Source: Lingula anatina
Taxonomy: Eukaryota; Brachiopoda; Lingulata; Lingulida; Lingulidae
Reading direction: 5' to 3'
Assembly: GCF_001039355.2 (NCBI RefSeq)
Contig: NW_019775485.1
Coordinates: forward strand, 8,119 to 70,118
DNA length: 62,000 bases
Position numbers and translations under genes: made by a program
Notes under the pieces: generated by a model
The model's input: the letters and a program-made list of their open reading frames with translations, nothing else
What the model was told of the DNA's origin: nothing
Databases searched by the model: none
In this document: one piece after another, positions 23,901-41,087 of the stretch
How positions within the stretch are numbered: position 1 is the first letter of the stretch
How the letters are laid out: each line of letters opens with the position of its first letter

Positions 23901-25023
23901 CTAACTCCCTGGGGGTTCACGCTAAATTGCTGTCAGCCGAGCGCCCACGAAAGTTAATTACCTCCTTACAGCTTTTAGTAGGCGGGACGGATATTTAAGC
24001 CGGCTAAGCTGACAGTAATCTAGTGAGACTTCCCACAGGGATAGATCGATCTAAAATCTGTGGGAATGGGGTCTTAGAGGGTGGGGGATATGAAGCTAGA
24101 ATATTAAAACACATGTATGCCAAGAGCACATGTTGTAGTAGGGTAGACACATGGACTGAACAGTTGAACTCTTTTTGCTTGTAATAATGCTTTTTTTTTC
24201 GGTTGGGGGGGGGGGGGGGAGAGTTGAGGGTTACGACCAAAAATATGTGTGTGCAGGCGCGCGTGTGTGTGCAAATCAACACAACTTGGTCAAGGCCTTG
24301 CTTATCGCAGTGTAAGACCCCATTTCCATAGATTTTAGATCGATCTATCCCTGTGGGGAATCTCACTAGATTACTGTCAGCTTAAAGGTATAATAACTCT
24401 TCGTTTCGGCCAAAAAATGAATTTTCCTGGAGTAAACAACAATTTTCCCATACTTACCAATGGTAAATGAATCCATTTTTACATTCAGAGTTAGTCCCTG
24501 GTTTTTTTCTAAAAAGTTTGGCTTTTTGTTAAAATCTCTTAAGAGATTTTAACACAGTATAGCCATCAATGGAGGTCACGTGGTCTAAAGACAAGCTCAG
24601 ATATCAGAAAAAATAGCTATAATTGCCGTTTTTGTGGTAAAACAGAATATATTACATTTCTATGAGTTATTCACAATGTTTTTATTGTGAAATATAGATC
24701 TCATACGAAGAGTTATTATCCCTTTAAGCGTCTGTCCCGCCTACTGAAAGCTGTAAGGGGGTAATTAACTATGGTGCGAGCTCGGCTGACTGCAATTTAG
24801 CGTGAACCCCCAGGGAGTAAGGTCGATCTAAATCTTAATCGCTGGATCGATCTAAATCTCTGGGAATACACCCTAACAGTCTACATGTACCACTTTTCAC
24901 AATACTTCGGTAGATACTGTATACCAGTAAATTCTAATTTACCAAAAAATATGAAAACATTACCTCTGATAGGGAACCCTGCAAAACTGCGCACAAAATA
25001 CAACAAAAGTAAATCAGCCACAT
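16142..25023 (-). CDS. Secreted D8C / 4x EGF / ZP-domain protein, right copy (interrupted by an N gap)
   Basis: Second copy of the gene at 3,569-11,168, on the opposite strand. Exons, 5' to 3': 25,023-24,964; 23,682-23,643; 22,191-22,022; 21,524-21,308; 18,720-18,592; 17,855-17,727; 17,528-17,400; 16,857-16,726; 16,523-16,294 (cut by the gap); 16,214-16,142 (3' part of the last exon). Lengths and phases of all complete exons equal those of the left copy and no frameshift or stop is seen, so both copies look able to function. Differences are few in exons 1-3 and 5-9: the EGF3 exon appears identical. Exon 4, the second D8C half, is the exception with 24 of 72 codons changing the residue. The ZP domain cannot be fully read: a run of 79 N stands for about 940 bases by comparison with the left arm. 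The two genes converge tail to tail. Confidence 0.87.
16215..16293. other. Assembly gap (79 N)
   Basis: The bases beside the gap match left-arm positions 11,097 and 10,158, so about 938 bases are missing: the 3' part of the ZP exon, the last intron and the 5' part of the last exon. The N count is therefore a placeholder or underestimates the gap. Confidence 0.95.
17034..17373. mobile_element. TTAA-flanked MITE, copy 2
   Basis: Termini TTAAAGGGATAATAAG and the inverted TTATTATCCCTTTAA, with the shared AATCTCTTAAGAGATT palindrome. It sits in the intron between the EGF3 and EGF4 exons of the right copy. In the left arm the element is absent and about 150 bp of other sequence (about 9,260-9,400) stands in its place. 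Confidence 0.85.
17883..17935. repeat. (TC)n(TG)n microsatellite
   Basis: Compound dinucleotide tract in the intron between EGF1 and EGF2 of the right copy; partner of 8,698-8,751. Confidence 0.85.
18018..18530. mobile_element. Right-arm-specific ~500 bp insertion
   Basis: The left arm passes directly from one flank to the other around 8,594-8,612, where only a few bases lie between the shared sequences. The insert contains the word GAATAAACGTTCGAAAGCTCC near one end, which recalls the terminal sequence of some Penelope-like elements, but no reading frame or clear terminal repeat is seen. The type of element is not established. Confidence 0.45.
19561..20636. mobile_element. Right-arm-specific 1,076 bp insertion with 5-bp duplication
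   Basis: The direct repeat ATAAA at 19,556-19,560 and 20,637-20,641 brackets the insert, and the left arm has the single uninterrupted site at 7,536-7,540 (TTTAT on the + strand). No inverted termini or TG...CA ends are visible. Inside, the + strand shows a promoter-like stretch with a TTATACC word, a possible 5' leader, and an ATG followed after three codons by a strong donor (GTAAGT at about 19,986). It could be a solo LTR with decayed ends or a mobilised gene 5' end; identity unknown. Confidence 0.6.
23856..24072. mobile_element. Palindromic MITE, copy B' (right arm)
   Basis: Partner of 3,955-4,172. The termini GACTGCATTCCCA and its complement are better kept here than in the left arm, with CTTAG on both sides. 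Located in intron 1 of the right D8C-EGF-ZP copy. Confidence 0.75.
24316..24873. mobile_element. Palindromic MITE, copy C, with nested TTAA element
   Basis: Both halves of a palindromic MITE (24,316-24,381 and 24,728-24,873) enclose a TTAA element. TAA flanks the whole block (24,313-24,315 and 24,874-24,876), and the left arm has the unfilled site TTA at 3,711-3,713. The insertion is thus specific to the right arm and its three-base duplication is directly visible. Confidence 0.85.
24382..24727. mobile_element. TTAA-flanked MITE, copy 3 (nested)
   Basis: A full 346 bp copy counted with both TTAA flanks, termini TTAAAGGTATAATAACTC and TTATTATCCCTTTAA. It lies inside copy C of the palindromic MITE, so it arrived later. 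Confidence 0.88.
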
Positions 25024-25779
25024 CCTCTTGTATCTCCAGTACTGAAAGAAATGGAGGGTTGACTTTAAAGTAAACGGCTCCTCAAGTTCCACGCCCACAA
25101 CCCCCAAATATGAACATGGAAACTAGCATGGGCAAGTGAATCACAGTTTATCTAAGTCGTACATTTCAATGCCATTGGAAAGGGGAGCCAGGTTGAGAAG
25201 GATAAAAATATAAGCGACCGCGACTGCTTTAGTTACATTTATTGCACATGACTATAAACACTTTTGAATCCGATTAAGTCATTCGTAAGAGAATGCGGAT
25301 ATTTCGCCATGTCTTTTGTCTCCTATTTAATCTTGATCAGGGGCAAGGTAAAAGATGCGTTTTTATGTTGGTGCATCATTTCACAGCATAGACGCTTAAT
25401 GAACAAGTCGGGTAAAGCTAGCAAAGTATAAATTTCTTAGATTGTTTTCATTTTAATTCAACATTGAACTAAATTTATAAAATATTAATGTCAGAAGAAT
25501 ACCCGATATTAAACAGAAATCATACTCGACACTGTGATGACGTCACAACCTGAAATTCATTCTTTCAACGGCTTTGTTACAGTATACCGGCTCCCAAACT
25601 GTTAATTATACATATACTACAGTAAATGCATCAAGAATGACCAAAGACAACACATTGGTAGCCGGTTGCTTGCTTTTAATGATTATCAAAATCAAAATCT
25701 GCACATAATCGGAAGTATTGACGTGGAAATTGAATCCGACTTTTACATTCTACTTGCAAAATGTAAAGGTTGGGTGGTT

Positions 25780-25960
25780 TACAGTTTTATTCAAAGTCAA
25801 ATTAGATCTGTTAAAATTCACGTCTCATGTCTGATTGTCGATATCATCGTGCAAGTTGCAGACATTTGCTAACGCAGGCCTGTAAAGAGATGATTTAATG
25901 ACAAAATTTAATAAAGAAGATGGCAGGACACTTCAACTAAAACAAATATACATTAAACAA
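25780..25960 (-). pseudogene. Relic of the 3' end of a third D8C-EGF-ZP gene copy
   Basis: Read on the - strand, this stretch matches the candidate last exon and preceding intron end found in both arms (15,767-15,960 and the complement of 11,360-11,541) at roughly three-quarters identity: acceptor, the CVSKC codons and the flanking AAAGAAGATG and GGACACTTCAACT words are recognisable. It lies upstream of the right copy and in the same orientation, so it is the tail of a tandem neighbour whose body is gone; a LINE begins at about 25,970. The stretch 25,430-25,780 shows nothing clear. Confidence 0.6.
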
Positions 25961-25969
25961 ATACAAAAG

Positions 25970-27390
25970 ATGCAGATGAGCAAAATGGTTTCAGGAAACA
26001 TAGATCATGTGAAGATCATGTCTTTGCACTCAATAGTATTGTTAAGAACAACACACAGGTATTCGCAGCGTTTATTGATCTAAAAAATGTTTCGATTACA
26101 TCGATAGAGATATTATGTTGTATAAGTTATTGATAAATGGAGTAGATGGAAAATTTTATCGAGTATTGAAAAACATATACTATCAAACGACTGCCTGTGT
26201 CAAAATCAATGGCACGTATACTGACTGGTTCAACTGTCGCACTGGTGTAAGGCAAGGCGACAACATCTCGTCAACTTTATTCTATGTTTTTTGCAAATGA
26301 TATAGTAAGTGAAATTAATGATCTAGGAGTTGGAATAACGTACGAAGACAATCAGGTGTCTATTCTCCTATATGCAGACGACATTGTACTCGTAGCATCA
26401 TCAGCACGTAATTTACAGGTTATGTTAGATTGTCTTGTTATTTGGTGCAAACGCTGGAGGGTAACTCTCAATGCAAAGAAATCAAAATTTCTCCATTTCA
26501 GACACCATGATGTAAAGGTTTCTCATTATACCTTCACCATTGGTAATAACGCTTGGGAGACAATGGACAGATATAAATACCTTGGTGTTACATTCCATTA
26601 CTCAGGCCAATTTTAACATAATGCTATGGAGTTAGCGAAAGGGGCCAGCAGAGGGCTAGGTGGTATGATTAACAGGATACATAGTTTGAAAGATATTGGA
26701 TTCAGTACTTTTGAACAACTGTTCAGATCACGTATCATGCATATCACTAAATACTGTGCCTCAGTATGGGGGTATAGGACATTCCCATCTATAGAGAATG
26801 TACAATTACGAGCTATCAGGTATTATATGGGAGTACATAGATTTAGAACAATATTAGCACTTTATGGTGAGGTCGGTTGGATGCCACTAGTTTACAATCA
26901 ATGGATGTTCATAATTAGATATTGGAATAGATTAATAGACATGGATGACAATAGACTAACCAAGAGACTGGTTGAGCACGACTACATATTATGTAAAATT
27001 AATTGGTGTAGCGATTTCAGAATAATCATGCAAAAGCTGCAGTTAGAAGATATATTCACAATGCGGTCAGCGGTAGACTTGGAGCTAGCACATGGGAAAA
27101 TTATTGAATTGTACTAAATGTTATGGAAAAACGACATCCTGAAAAAGCCAAAGCTAAGTACATATATACATGTACTCTTCAAAAACACCTTCAACTGTGT
27201 GTCATATGTTAGGTTGTCCATGAGTAAGACATTAAGATCAGTACTGTGCCAATTTAGATGCGGAAGGAGGCGTGTCAGCCAATTAAGATGGTTCCACTGA
27301 TTGGACTTAGCGAGATTACTATCATGGGACAAAGCTTATAGAGGTTTAAAAGATAAATTGATGATATGTATGTAACATTAACCTACATGT
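25970..27390 (+). pseudogene. Non-LTR retrotransposon reverse transcriptase (decayed)
   Basis: Frames on the + strand join into a LINE reverse transcriptase: DEQNGFRKHRSCEDHVF, FAAFIDLK, GVRQGDNISSTLF, then after a frameshift ILLYADDIVLVA with an intact ADD, WCKRWRV, KYLGV, and after a stop a long C-terminal thumb region ending near 27,300. The 5' end is missing, as usual for LINEs, and at least two frameshifts and two stops are present. It lies in the part of the right arm that has no partner. Confidence 0.85.
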
Positions 27391-34115
<6,725 letters not shown>

Positions 34116-34549
34116 TGAAATTAATAAATTATTAGAATGAACGTCAGTTTAGAAAGTTCTTTTTTTTTAAGGTCAATGTGAAAAAAATGAAAACTTCTAA
34201 GTAGTTATAGACAACACTTGAATATCTTAATTTCTGCCTTTTTAGTCATGCCTTGATATATCCGCTGTTTAATTTGCGAATTTTAATTTGAAAATTAAGT
34301 TTTCAATGCTTCAAATGGCTTTGTCGCGGATTCAAGAAATACACTTGGCGCTAACTAATCATGTCACTTCTTAAAAAGACATCTTTGGGTTTACAAGCTC
34401 AGACATGATATTTAATTGCAATATTTTTTCCAAACCGTTTTCTTTTAATTTTTCCTTCTTTTTTGAATAATAAATGAAAACAAGTACTCAAAACGTGTTT
34501 TAATTACTTTTCACAATCTATTTATTGTATTAGTGACATCAGTTCTTTA

Positions 34550-34800
34550 ACTTAATTCACCAGATTGCCAGTTTATGAGTTCCTATTCAACTTCAGTAAA
34601 AACTATGGGCCTATCTCTGCCAGTTTTGGAGATATAAGGGACTTAAATGTTGCAAAGTTCAGTTCGTGGTGAAAAGTAGGTCAAAGGTCAATTTCAAGGT
34701 CACAGATTGCCAGTATAAGACTTCCTATTCAACTTCAATAGAAACTATGGACCTATGTCTGACAGTTTTGGAGATATAAGGGACTAATTGTTACAAATTT
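34550..34800 (+). repeat. Tandem ~140 bp repeat with AGGTCA words
   Basis: Two copies sharing AGATTGCCAGT, TTCCTATTCAACTTCA, AACTATGG and GTTTTGGAGATATAAGGGAC. Between them lies a cluster of AGGTCA half-sites (TAGGTCAAAGGTCAATTTC), also seen near 35,405. It follows the GH1 gene; a transposon remnant is the simplest reading. From 34,800 to 35,560 I see no gene. Confidence 0.65.
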
Positions 34801-35748
34801 AGAGTTACAATAATGTGCCGTAAATTTCCCTACAGAAGAAATTAATTGAAATAAAGAAAAGGTCATTTTCTTTGAAATTCTTGAAATGAGAGGTGCTCAG
34901 AAGTCCCAGATATTCAAATTTCATGAAGTAATGTTATTTTTGACCAGAAGTTGTCTGCCTCGCCAAGCCTTATGTTATCTTTTCCAGACATTCAAAATTT
35001 TATGCATATTTTATGCGTATTGCACATTTTACTTTCACCACCACAATGAACTGTTTGATGCAGCATAACTCGTAAACCGTATGGAAAAAAAAAAAACGGA
35101 GACCACCTTCAGTGTTGGGTTGACATGCTCTACAAAATGCAAAAACGAATAGATCTCTAGCATTATCGGTTCCCGAATAAGAGACAGTTTTCAGTTTCGG
35201 TATCTTATGGCCGCTTCTCCCGTGAAAATGCACCGATTGACCCCAAACTCACAGAGATGAAAAATGACCTGAAGGGTAACACCTGCCAATTATATAATAG
35301 GTTAGCTCTGTCTAGTTTCCCAATATCGACGCAACTATTTTTTTTTTTTTTTGTAAAAAATCCCTTTTTTAATTTTGGCCCCTTTCACCTTGAAATAAAG
35401 GCCAAAGGTCAAATCCAAGGGCACATTTGAAATCTCCACATATGAATTTCGGTCAGCCGTCTGTAGAAATTTTTTCCATAATTTCTTCCGTATGGTAGAT
35501 ATATTTAGCATTTATTTTTGCCAATTTTGGACAAGGGTGCATTTCGACGAGTACCACACCTCTTGGATCAGGACGACCAAAATACAACTTTGAGTCAACG
35601 TCACATCATGACAGCGTTTTGATGTGGCTGAATCGACATTGATTTGACGTTGACTTTAGGTAGATCAACGGCCCAACCTGTTTTCAACGTTGATCCAATG
35701 TCACTATGCCTGTCGGAGATGACAACAGCGTCTCCTTGTTACTCTAAG

Positions 35749-35994
35749 AGACCATTCCCACAGATATTTAGATCGATCTATCCCCCTGGGGAGTCTCACT
35801 AAATTGCTGCCAACTTGGCCGGCTTAAATGTCTATCACGACTAGTAAAGCTGTTAGGGGGTAATTATCTTTACCCTAGCTGATTCGGTAGGCGTGACAGA
35901 CATTTAAGCCTCTTGAGCTGACAGCAATTTGGCGTGAACCCCCAGGGAGTTAAGTCAATCCAGATGGATCGATCTAAATATGTGGGAATGCAGT
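35749..35994. mobile_element. Palindromic MITE, copy A' (complete)
   Basis: Best complete member of the family: imperfect palindrome of ~246 bp, termini GAGACCATTCCCA and GGGAATGCAGTC, flanked by TAA at both ends. The centre contains AATTATCTTTACCC. Partner of the truncated left-arm copy at 668-890. Confidence 0.8.
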
Positions 35995-36477
35995 CTAACA
36001 TCTAATCATACTTCTACTATCTAAAATATCTTGTAAGTCAAGTATATACTAATATATACATTACTTTCCATAGTTTACAAACTTATCACAGATGAATATT
36101 CCTGTCCTATGACAATAATAATACTCATATTTCAATACAAAGTGAACATCACCGTCACATATCTTAACTTGGAATAATACCTACTTCAAATAGACAGTAA
36201 CTGCCTCGGCTTGGTTGCAATTCATACAAAAGCAGCAGTGGAGAGAGATAGAGAAACAAAGCTGATCTGACTTCGCTGGAATACCAGATGCCAGAACCAT
36301 CATCTTGCCAATCCTTTTGTGGTTGTCATGCTCATTAAATACTCAGAACTCTGATATAGTATTTATTACTTAAGCGGCACTTTTGTGTAAATCTGAATCA
36401 TATCAGGCTTCATTTTATCAATTGATCCATTTGAGTTGATATGAATTCGTTAAATTGAGAACAAGACTGAGAGATAG

Positions 36478-36702
36478 AATGCATTCTCATAGATTTTAGA
36501 TCGAACTATCCCTGTGGGGAGTCTCACTAGATTACTGTCAGCTTAGCCGGCGTAAGCGTCTGTCCCGCCTACTAAAAGCTGTAAGGGTGTAATTAACTAT
36601 GGTGCGCGCTCGGCTGACTGCAATTTAGCGTGAACCCCCAGGGAGTTAGATCGATCTAAATATAAATCTCTGGATCGACCTAAATCTCTGGGAATGCACC
36701 CA
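36478..36702. mobile_element. Palindromic MITE, copy D (right arm only)
   Basis: Termini AATGCATTCTCA and GGGAATGCACCCA with CTGTCAGC and GTGAACCCCCAGGG blocks of the family. TAG occurs at both ends (36,475-36,477 and 36,703-36,705). The left arm has the unfilled site at about 198-200, inside its CTCTCTCTATCTCTCT stretch. Confidence 0.8.
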
Positions 36703-36903
36703 TAGAGAGAGGGTAAAAAAGAGGTCTAACATTTTAAAAATCTGTCCAATAGTCACTTGTCTCACGGCTTATTCCCAATGATACTATATAAATGAAAATG
36801 GCATTGGCGGATAGGCCAAGCACTACAGATTTATCCAAAACTGAACAAGACCAAAATATTGTACAAACAAAGTAAATTGTTTCTTAACAGTTTAAACACT
36901 TTT

Positions 36904-37182
36904 TTGACAATGTGGTATAATGTTTTGACTTCTCTTTAGAAAAGATTTACTCTTATACCATCACTTTACAAGAAAAAAAGAAGAAATATATTTCCCTAAA
37001 GACCAAAATGGTCGGTCTTAACAGATGCAAGAAAATTTCAACATGATTTTTGGGGGTTAAACAGACCAAATTGCACAAGATTATATAAAAACAGCATCAC
37101 ACAAACTTCTGATAACCATATTATTTCTATAGGACACTCATTTTAATAGTGAAGGTTTTGTATTGTTATGCCTAAATGCTAC
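36904..37182. other. Unique sequence beyond the inverted repeat, no gene seen
   Basis: A+T-rich sequence immediately outside the end of the right arm. No protein-like frame, no repeat recognised. Confidence 0.5.
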
Positions 37183-37596
37183 TGTTACATCCGGCCTAAG
37201 GGACCATTCACAATGAATTTTGTCAACTTAGCTTACACACACTAACTCCACGGGGAGTAGCATTGAATACAATCAGAATATAACAGATAACTTGGTAGCA
37301 TACCTAACATTGTGTAGAATATATGTAACTATGTGTAAATATGCACTCGTCTCGAGATGTCTTGTCTTGTGACTTGCTGTGATTCTAACGCCCTCTAATT
37401 ATTCCTTTGTCTATGTTCCTTTGTTCTGTCTTCCCGCGTCTAGCTGTGTCATGTGACGTCTCGTTATAAAAGGCGTTGGCGCCGGATTTTCAAACAGTGC
37501 TGGAGTTGCTGTTATATGTCACCGTTTATTACAGTGTGAAAATTTTTGTTATACCAGTAAAGATATTTTAAACCACACGAGAGTCCGTCTGTTACA
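37183..37596 (+). mobile_element. Probable solo LTR
   Basis: A ~414 bp block that starts TGTTACATCC and ends CTGTTACA, with a TATA box (TATAAAA, 37,465-37,471) in a GC-richer core, a following leader, and an AGTAAA-type signal near the end, which is the internal order of an LTR. No retroelement coding region lies beside it. A clean 4-6 bp target duplication is not seen, which lowers confidence. Confidence 0.45.
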
Positions 37597-38116
37597 TATA
37601 GAAAATTAAAGCTAGTGATTATAAGTTGGTAAAAAAAACTTTTGTGAGCAGTCCCACTCACAAGAAGCAGATCCACCAATCTGACCTTCAATCAATCATA
37701 AACAATTGGATAAGTGTTTTCAGCTTATCTTATCAAATGCAACTTCACATGCCCTAAATTTTCTTGAATAATTATGATTTATTAAAATGAGCATGGTATA
37801 ATAGAACATAACTGTATAGCATTTAAGGGAAGATGAAATGCAGTCTATGTAATTTATTTAAAAGAACACGGCCTCTGAGAGATCTGGTGCCAGTAATTAT
37901 ACACATGCTTGCAGACGAAACTGCCGCTGAACATGCTAACTTCATAACAATTCAGTTTATGTAATAATGATAACATTTCTATTTCAATGACAAGAACAAA
38001 TATGACATGAACAACTATCAATTCAGAGTTTTTTGTTGTAAGCTGAAATCACAATGGAGTTAATCTCCTCAATGCGCTTTTTGAACACAGCTTACACAAG
38101 TGTGCATGGTTTATTT

Positions 38117-38238
38117 GTTGTCGACATCGACAAATAAATCACGCTATGATATTGTATTATGAATAGTTGCTCAGTAGTTTGATTTTTTTTTAAGAGAGAG
38201 AGAGAGTGTTGTCGACATCGACAAATAAATCACGCTAT
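38117..38238 (+). promoter_or_regulatory. Two identical 31-bp elements upstream of a TATA box
   Basis: The same 31 bases, containing GTTGTCGACATCGACAAATA, occur at 38,117-38,147 and 38,208-38,238, 91 bp apart and in the same orientation. Each is itself partly palindromic around GTCGAC. They lie about 160 and 70 bp upstream of a TATA box. Identity over 31 bases in otherwise diverged sequence suggests either a recent duplication or paired binding sites. From 37,597 to 38,116 nothing else is seen. Confidence 0.5.
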
Positions 38239-38303
38239 CACATCTAACGCAATGTCACGGTTATCTGTTCATGAATATTTGAGTAGTTTTTGTCAACGTT
38301 CGC

Positions 38304-38310
38304 TATAAAA
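38304..38310 (+). promoter_or_regulatory. TATA box of an unidentified transcription unit
   Basis: TATAAAA followed by a GC-rich stretch; about 60 bp downstream is a strong donor (GTAAGC at 38,367). A possible second exon (38,607-38,664) lies just after the AT microsatellite, with acceptor CTCCTTTTAG and donor GTAAGT. No convincing protein could be joined, so this may be a non-coding or dead unit, possibly the promoter of the BEN relic at 39,622. Confidence 0.35.
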
Positions 38311-38502
38311 GCGGGCGCATACCACTTCTGGGTGCGGTCATGTTTTTCTCTTCAGAATGTAATAAGGTAAGCTACATAGAACGCTTATAGATATGTGTAT
38401 TTAGTTGTTTATTTATTTCGATAAAAAAGATTTGGTAAACCGTCATCACCTATTTGTAGTTGATTAAGTCAGGTGATATTAGTATAAAGTCATCTTTTTT
38501 AT

Positions 38503-38505
<3 letters not shown>

Positions 38506-38579
<74 letters not shown>
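38506..38579. repeat. (AT)n microsatellite, 74 bp
   Basis: Nearly pure AT dinucleotide run, ending at GTCGAC. Strong cruciform-forming potential. Frames translating it on either strand are artefacts. Confidence 0.97.
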
Positions 38580-38582
<3 letters not shown>

Positions 38583-38703
38583 GACATGTACGTTCTCCTT
38601 TTAGGCAATTGCTTTCCTGGCCGCCACGTTGCTGTGCTTGTAATCTTTAAGTTGCCGCATGTTGTGTAAGTACTATAGCTATATAATTTCATAGTTTTAT
38701 TTC

Positions 38704-39252
38704 AGGCCTACCCAACTACCAGACTCGGCACCTAAGGATCCTGAATTAACCGGTATATCGGACCACGCTACCCGTTTTCAAGGTGTGTGTCAGATCGCAT
38801 TTCGGAGTATCATCCCCCAGAGCAAATTTTGTAGCACGACTGCGGGCTCATCCACGCTCGGCTGAACAACCTTAAACTGTACTCTTACTTTAGAGTACTC
38901 TATTTTATTGTCTCTATGGGGATATATGGGGACTTTACGACATTCGGTTTGAATGTTTTAACCACTTTTGATAGGGCTTTTTTGCATTGTATTAGATTAA
39001 TGTGGCAGTCTAAGGGTCATCTAGGTGGCTTGCAAAATTATGCACCCGGTTTTAAAATCATATAGCGATTTTACGACAATCGTTTACTATCCAATCAAGG
39101 TGACAGCCGAGCATGTCAGGGCTCATCCTGTCGGTGTTCTGGCTGATACTCCGAAATGCGATCTGACACACACCTTGAAAACGGGTAGTGTGGTCCGATA
39201 TACCGGTTAATTCAGGATCCTTAGGTGCCGAGTCTGGTAGTTGGGTAGGCCT
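38704..39252. mobile_element. Foldback-type element with long inverted termini
   Basis: The left end AGGCCTACCCAACTACCAG and about 160 bp after it recur in reverse complement at 39,090-39,252, including GGCACCTAAGGATCCTGAAT and the CGGAGTATC words. The ~220 bp between the arms is unrelated A+T-rich sequence. No transposase. A DNA-transposon-derived non-autonomous element. Confidence 0.8.
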
Positions 39253-39621
39253 GAGTTTATATTGTCGATATTTGCGTTTAGGTGTTGCTCTCTCTCTCTC
39301 TCTATTCTTTATTTTGCATTTGTATGTAAACTTATAGTATGTCAGTTTTTTATATTTGTTATTTCAGTATAGTAAATAATTTATTTCTTAATATTATTCC
39401 TTTTTTATTATTTTTTTAGTTTCACCACTACAGAATTCACTACAGAATTCACTACAGATATCACTGCAAGATAGTTCTTCCGATATCACTTCATTACACC
39501 ATTAAAGAACATAAAAGGACGAATGGGGTTACGTCAGAGCCGCTGTTTTGTTACCATAACCATATTTAAAAACGAGTTAAAGTAAAAGGCTAAATATTAA
39601 ATAATTTTTTTTAATTTGTAG

Positions 39622-40338
39622 CAGGCAACTCGTATTTTATCTGGCCCTGCCAGTGTCCATGACAACATGCCCCAGCTTCCCCCACCACTGCGGTGTGAGT
39701 GAAGACCAGCACTGGTGAAACTTCAAGATTCTGTAGACACAATATTGGAGAAACTCCTGCGACATGAAGAGCTGCTTCACCAAATTTTGGGAGCCCCCCT
39801 ACCACCCCCACCATTATCAGACCACCCCCCCCTGCCACCACCTACACCACCAAACCATCCCCCCTGCCGCCGCCACCGACTACGGAACACCACCCCCTGC
39901 ATCCCTTTTGAATTTAGACAGCCTCCTCCCATCTCCCCAACCTCCCCCTGTGTTTCCCAGCCCACCACCTTTCCCTACATATCTCCAACCCCCATTTTTA
40001 ACATACAAGGAGCACATCACCCCCATGCCCCCTTTCCCTCCACACTACCCGTACCCGTACCCGTACCCAGTCCCTGCCCCTGCCCCGGCTCGTTCTCAAG
40101 GCCACCCTCCTCAGACCCGTCCGTTTTTCCCCACTGAGAACGAGCTTCTTGTCCTGAAACAGAATTCCACGGGGGCGACCAATTTTTGCGTGAAGCTCAT
40201 GTCAGCAGGGAGGAGAGAACGGACCCCACAAAGAATGTGGAAGGATCAAAGAGAGGGGGCGACATGCGGAGTCCGTTGGATAGAATTAGAATACAATTCA
40301 TACGAAAAGCTGTTGGTCGGTACTCCCCGGAGCAGTAG
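39622..40338 (+). pseudogene. BEN-domain protein relic with proline-rich linker
   Basis: One frame reads a short N-terminal part ending in a stop (TGA at 39,699-39,701) and continues with a coiled-coil-like stretch KLQDSVDTILEKLLRHEELL. A ~100-residue proline-rich part follows. The frame with ENELLVLKQNSTGATNFCVK (frame of 39,764) then gives way, at about 40,195, to SREERTDPTKNVEGSKRGG and SPLDRIRIQFIRKAVGRY in the first frame. Together these match the layout of a BEN domain, a DNA-binding / chromatin module. One stop and two frame changes make it a pseudogene, unless the assembly has indel errors. Upstream, 39,420-39,480 has a three-fold CACTACAGA repeat. Confidence 0.55.
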
Positions 40339-41087
40339 AGACTGAACAAGAACTTTTGGGGAAAGATGGTTTCTGCCATGAACACTGCAAATAGAAATTT
40401 AAGAGCGTGCAACCAAAATTAGCGAAGTGTATATGTTTTAGTATTAGTTGTTATAGTTTATAGTTTAGTATTAGTTGTTATTAATGTTTTTCAAAATAGC
40501 ATTTCTTCAAATAAGCTTAGATTAAGACTACATTGATTGCCTTTTTACTTTTTCATGTTAATCTTTGATTAATTTTGTGTAATTAAATTCTGTTTTGTGA
40601 CCGAAGTGACTTTTGTCGTTCATCTTGGCCATTTTAAATTCTCAAAGTCAATCGAAAGCTTATTAAATGGTTATCCAAAGTAGTGCTCTCCTCACTCCTC
40701 ACTTTTCAAGGACAATAGTTTCTTCAATCCCTTATCACAATAGGAATTGAAGGGAACAACTCGCGATCCAGTATTAATTTTTCACCGCAAATCTTTTAAA
40801 CGCTTACCGCAAAGCTGTATAGACAAGCCTTTTTATTTTTCCAGTTTATTTCAATTACTGTGGAATGAGCTTCGATCAGTTTGAAATGTTACGCCATTCA
40901 GTCATTCCACGTTCAATAATAAAACTTGCACTTACACGGATTGCTAAAAAGTGCACAGTATTGGCCTCGTCTCAACGTAGCAGGGTACAATACCTTTTTA
41001 TTTTATTAGCCCACAATCACTCGATCTACAGTATATCTCACCTCATTTCACGCGTGGCTAGCTGTTTGGGTAAGCATGAACACAAAC
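40339..41087. other. No gene seen
   Basis: A+T-rich, with a short TTAGTATTAGTTGTTAT direct repeat near 40,440-40,480. No protein-like frame. Confidence 0.5.

Noticed and set aside
38450-38692. Frames with a long Ile-Tyr repeat on both strands
   Set aside because: Translation of the (AT)n microsatellite; not a protein.
39611-39968. Glycine-rich frames on the - strand
   Set aside because: Complement of the proline-rich part of the BEN relic; no independent support.
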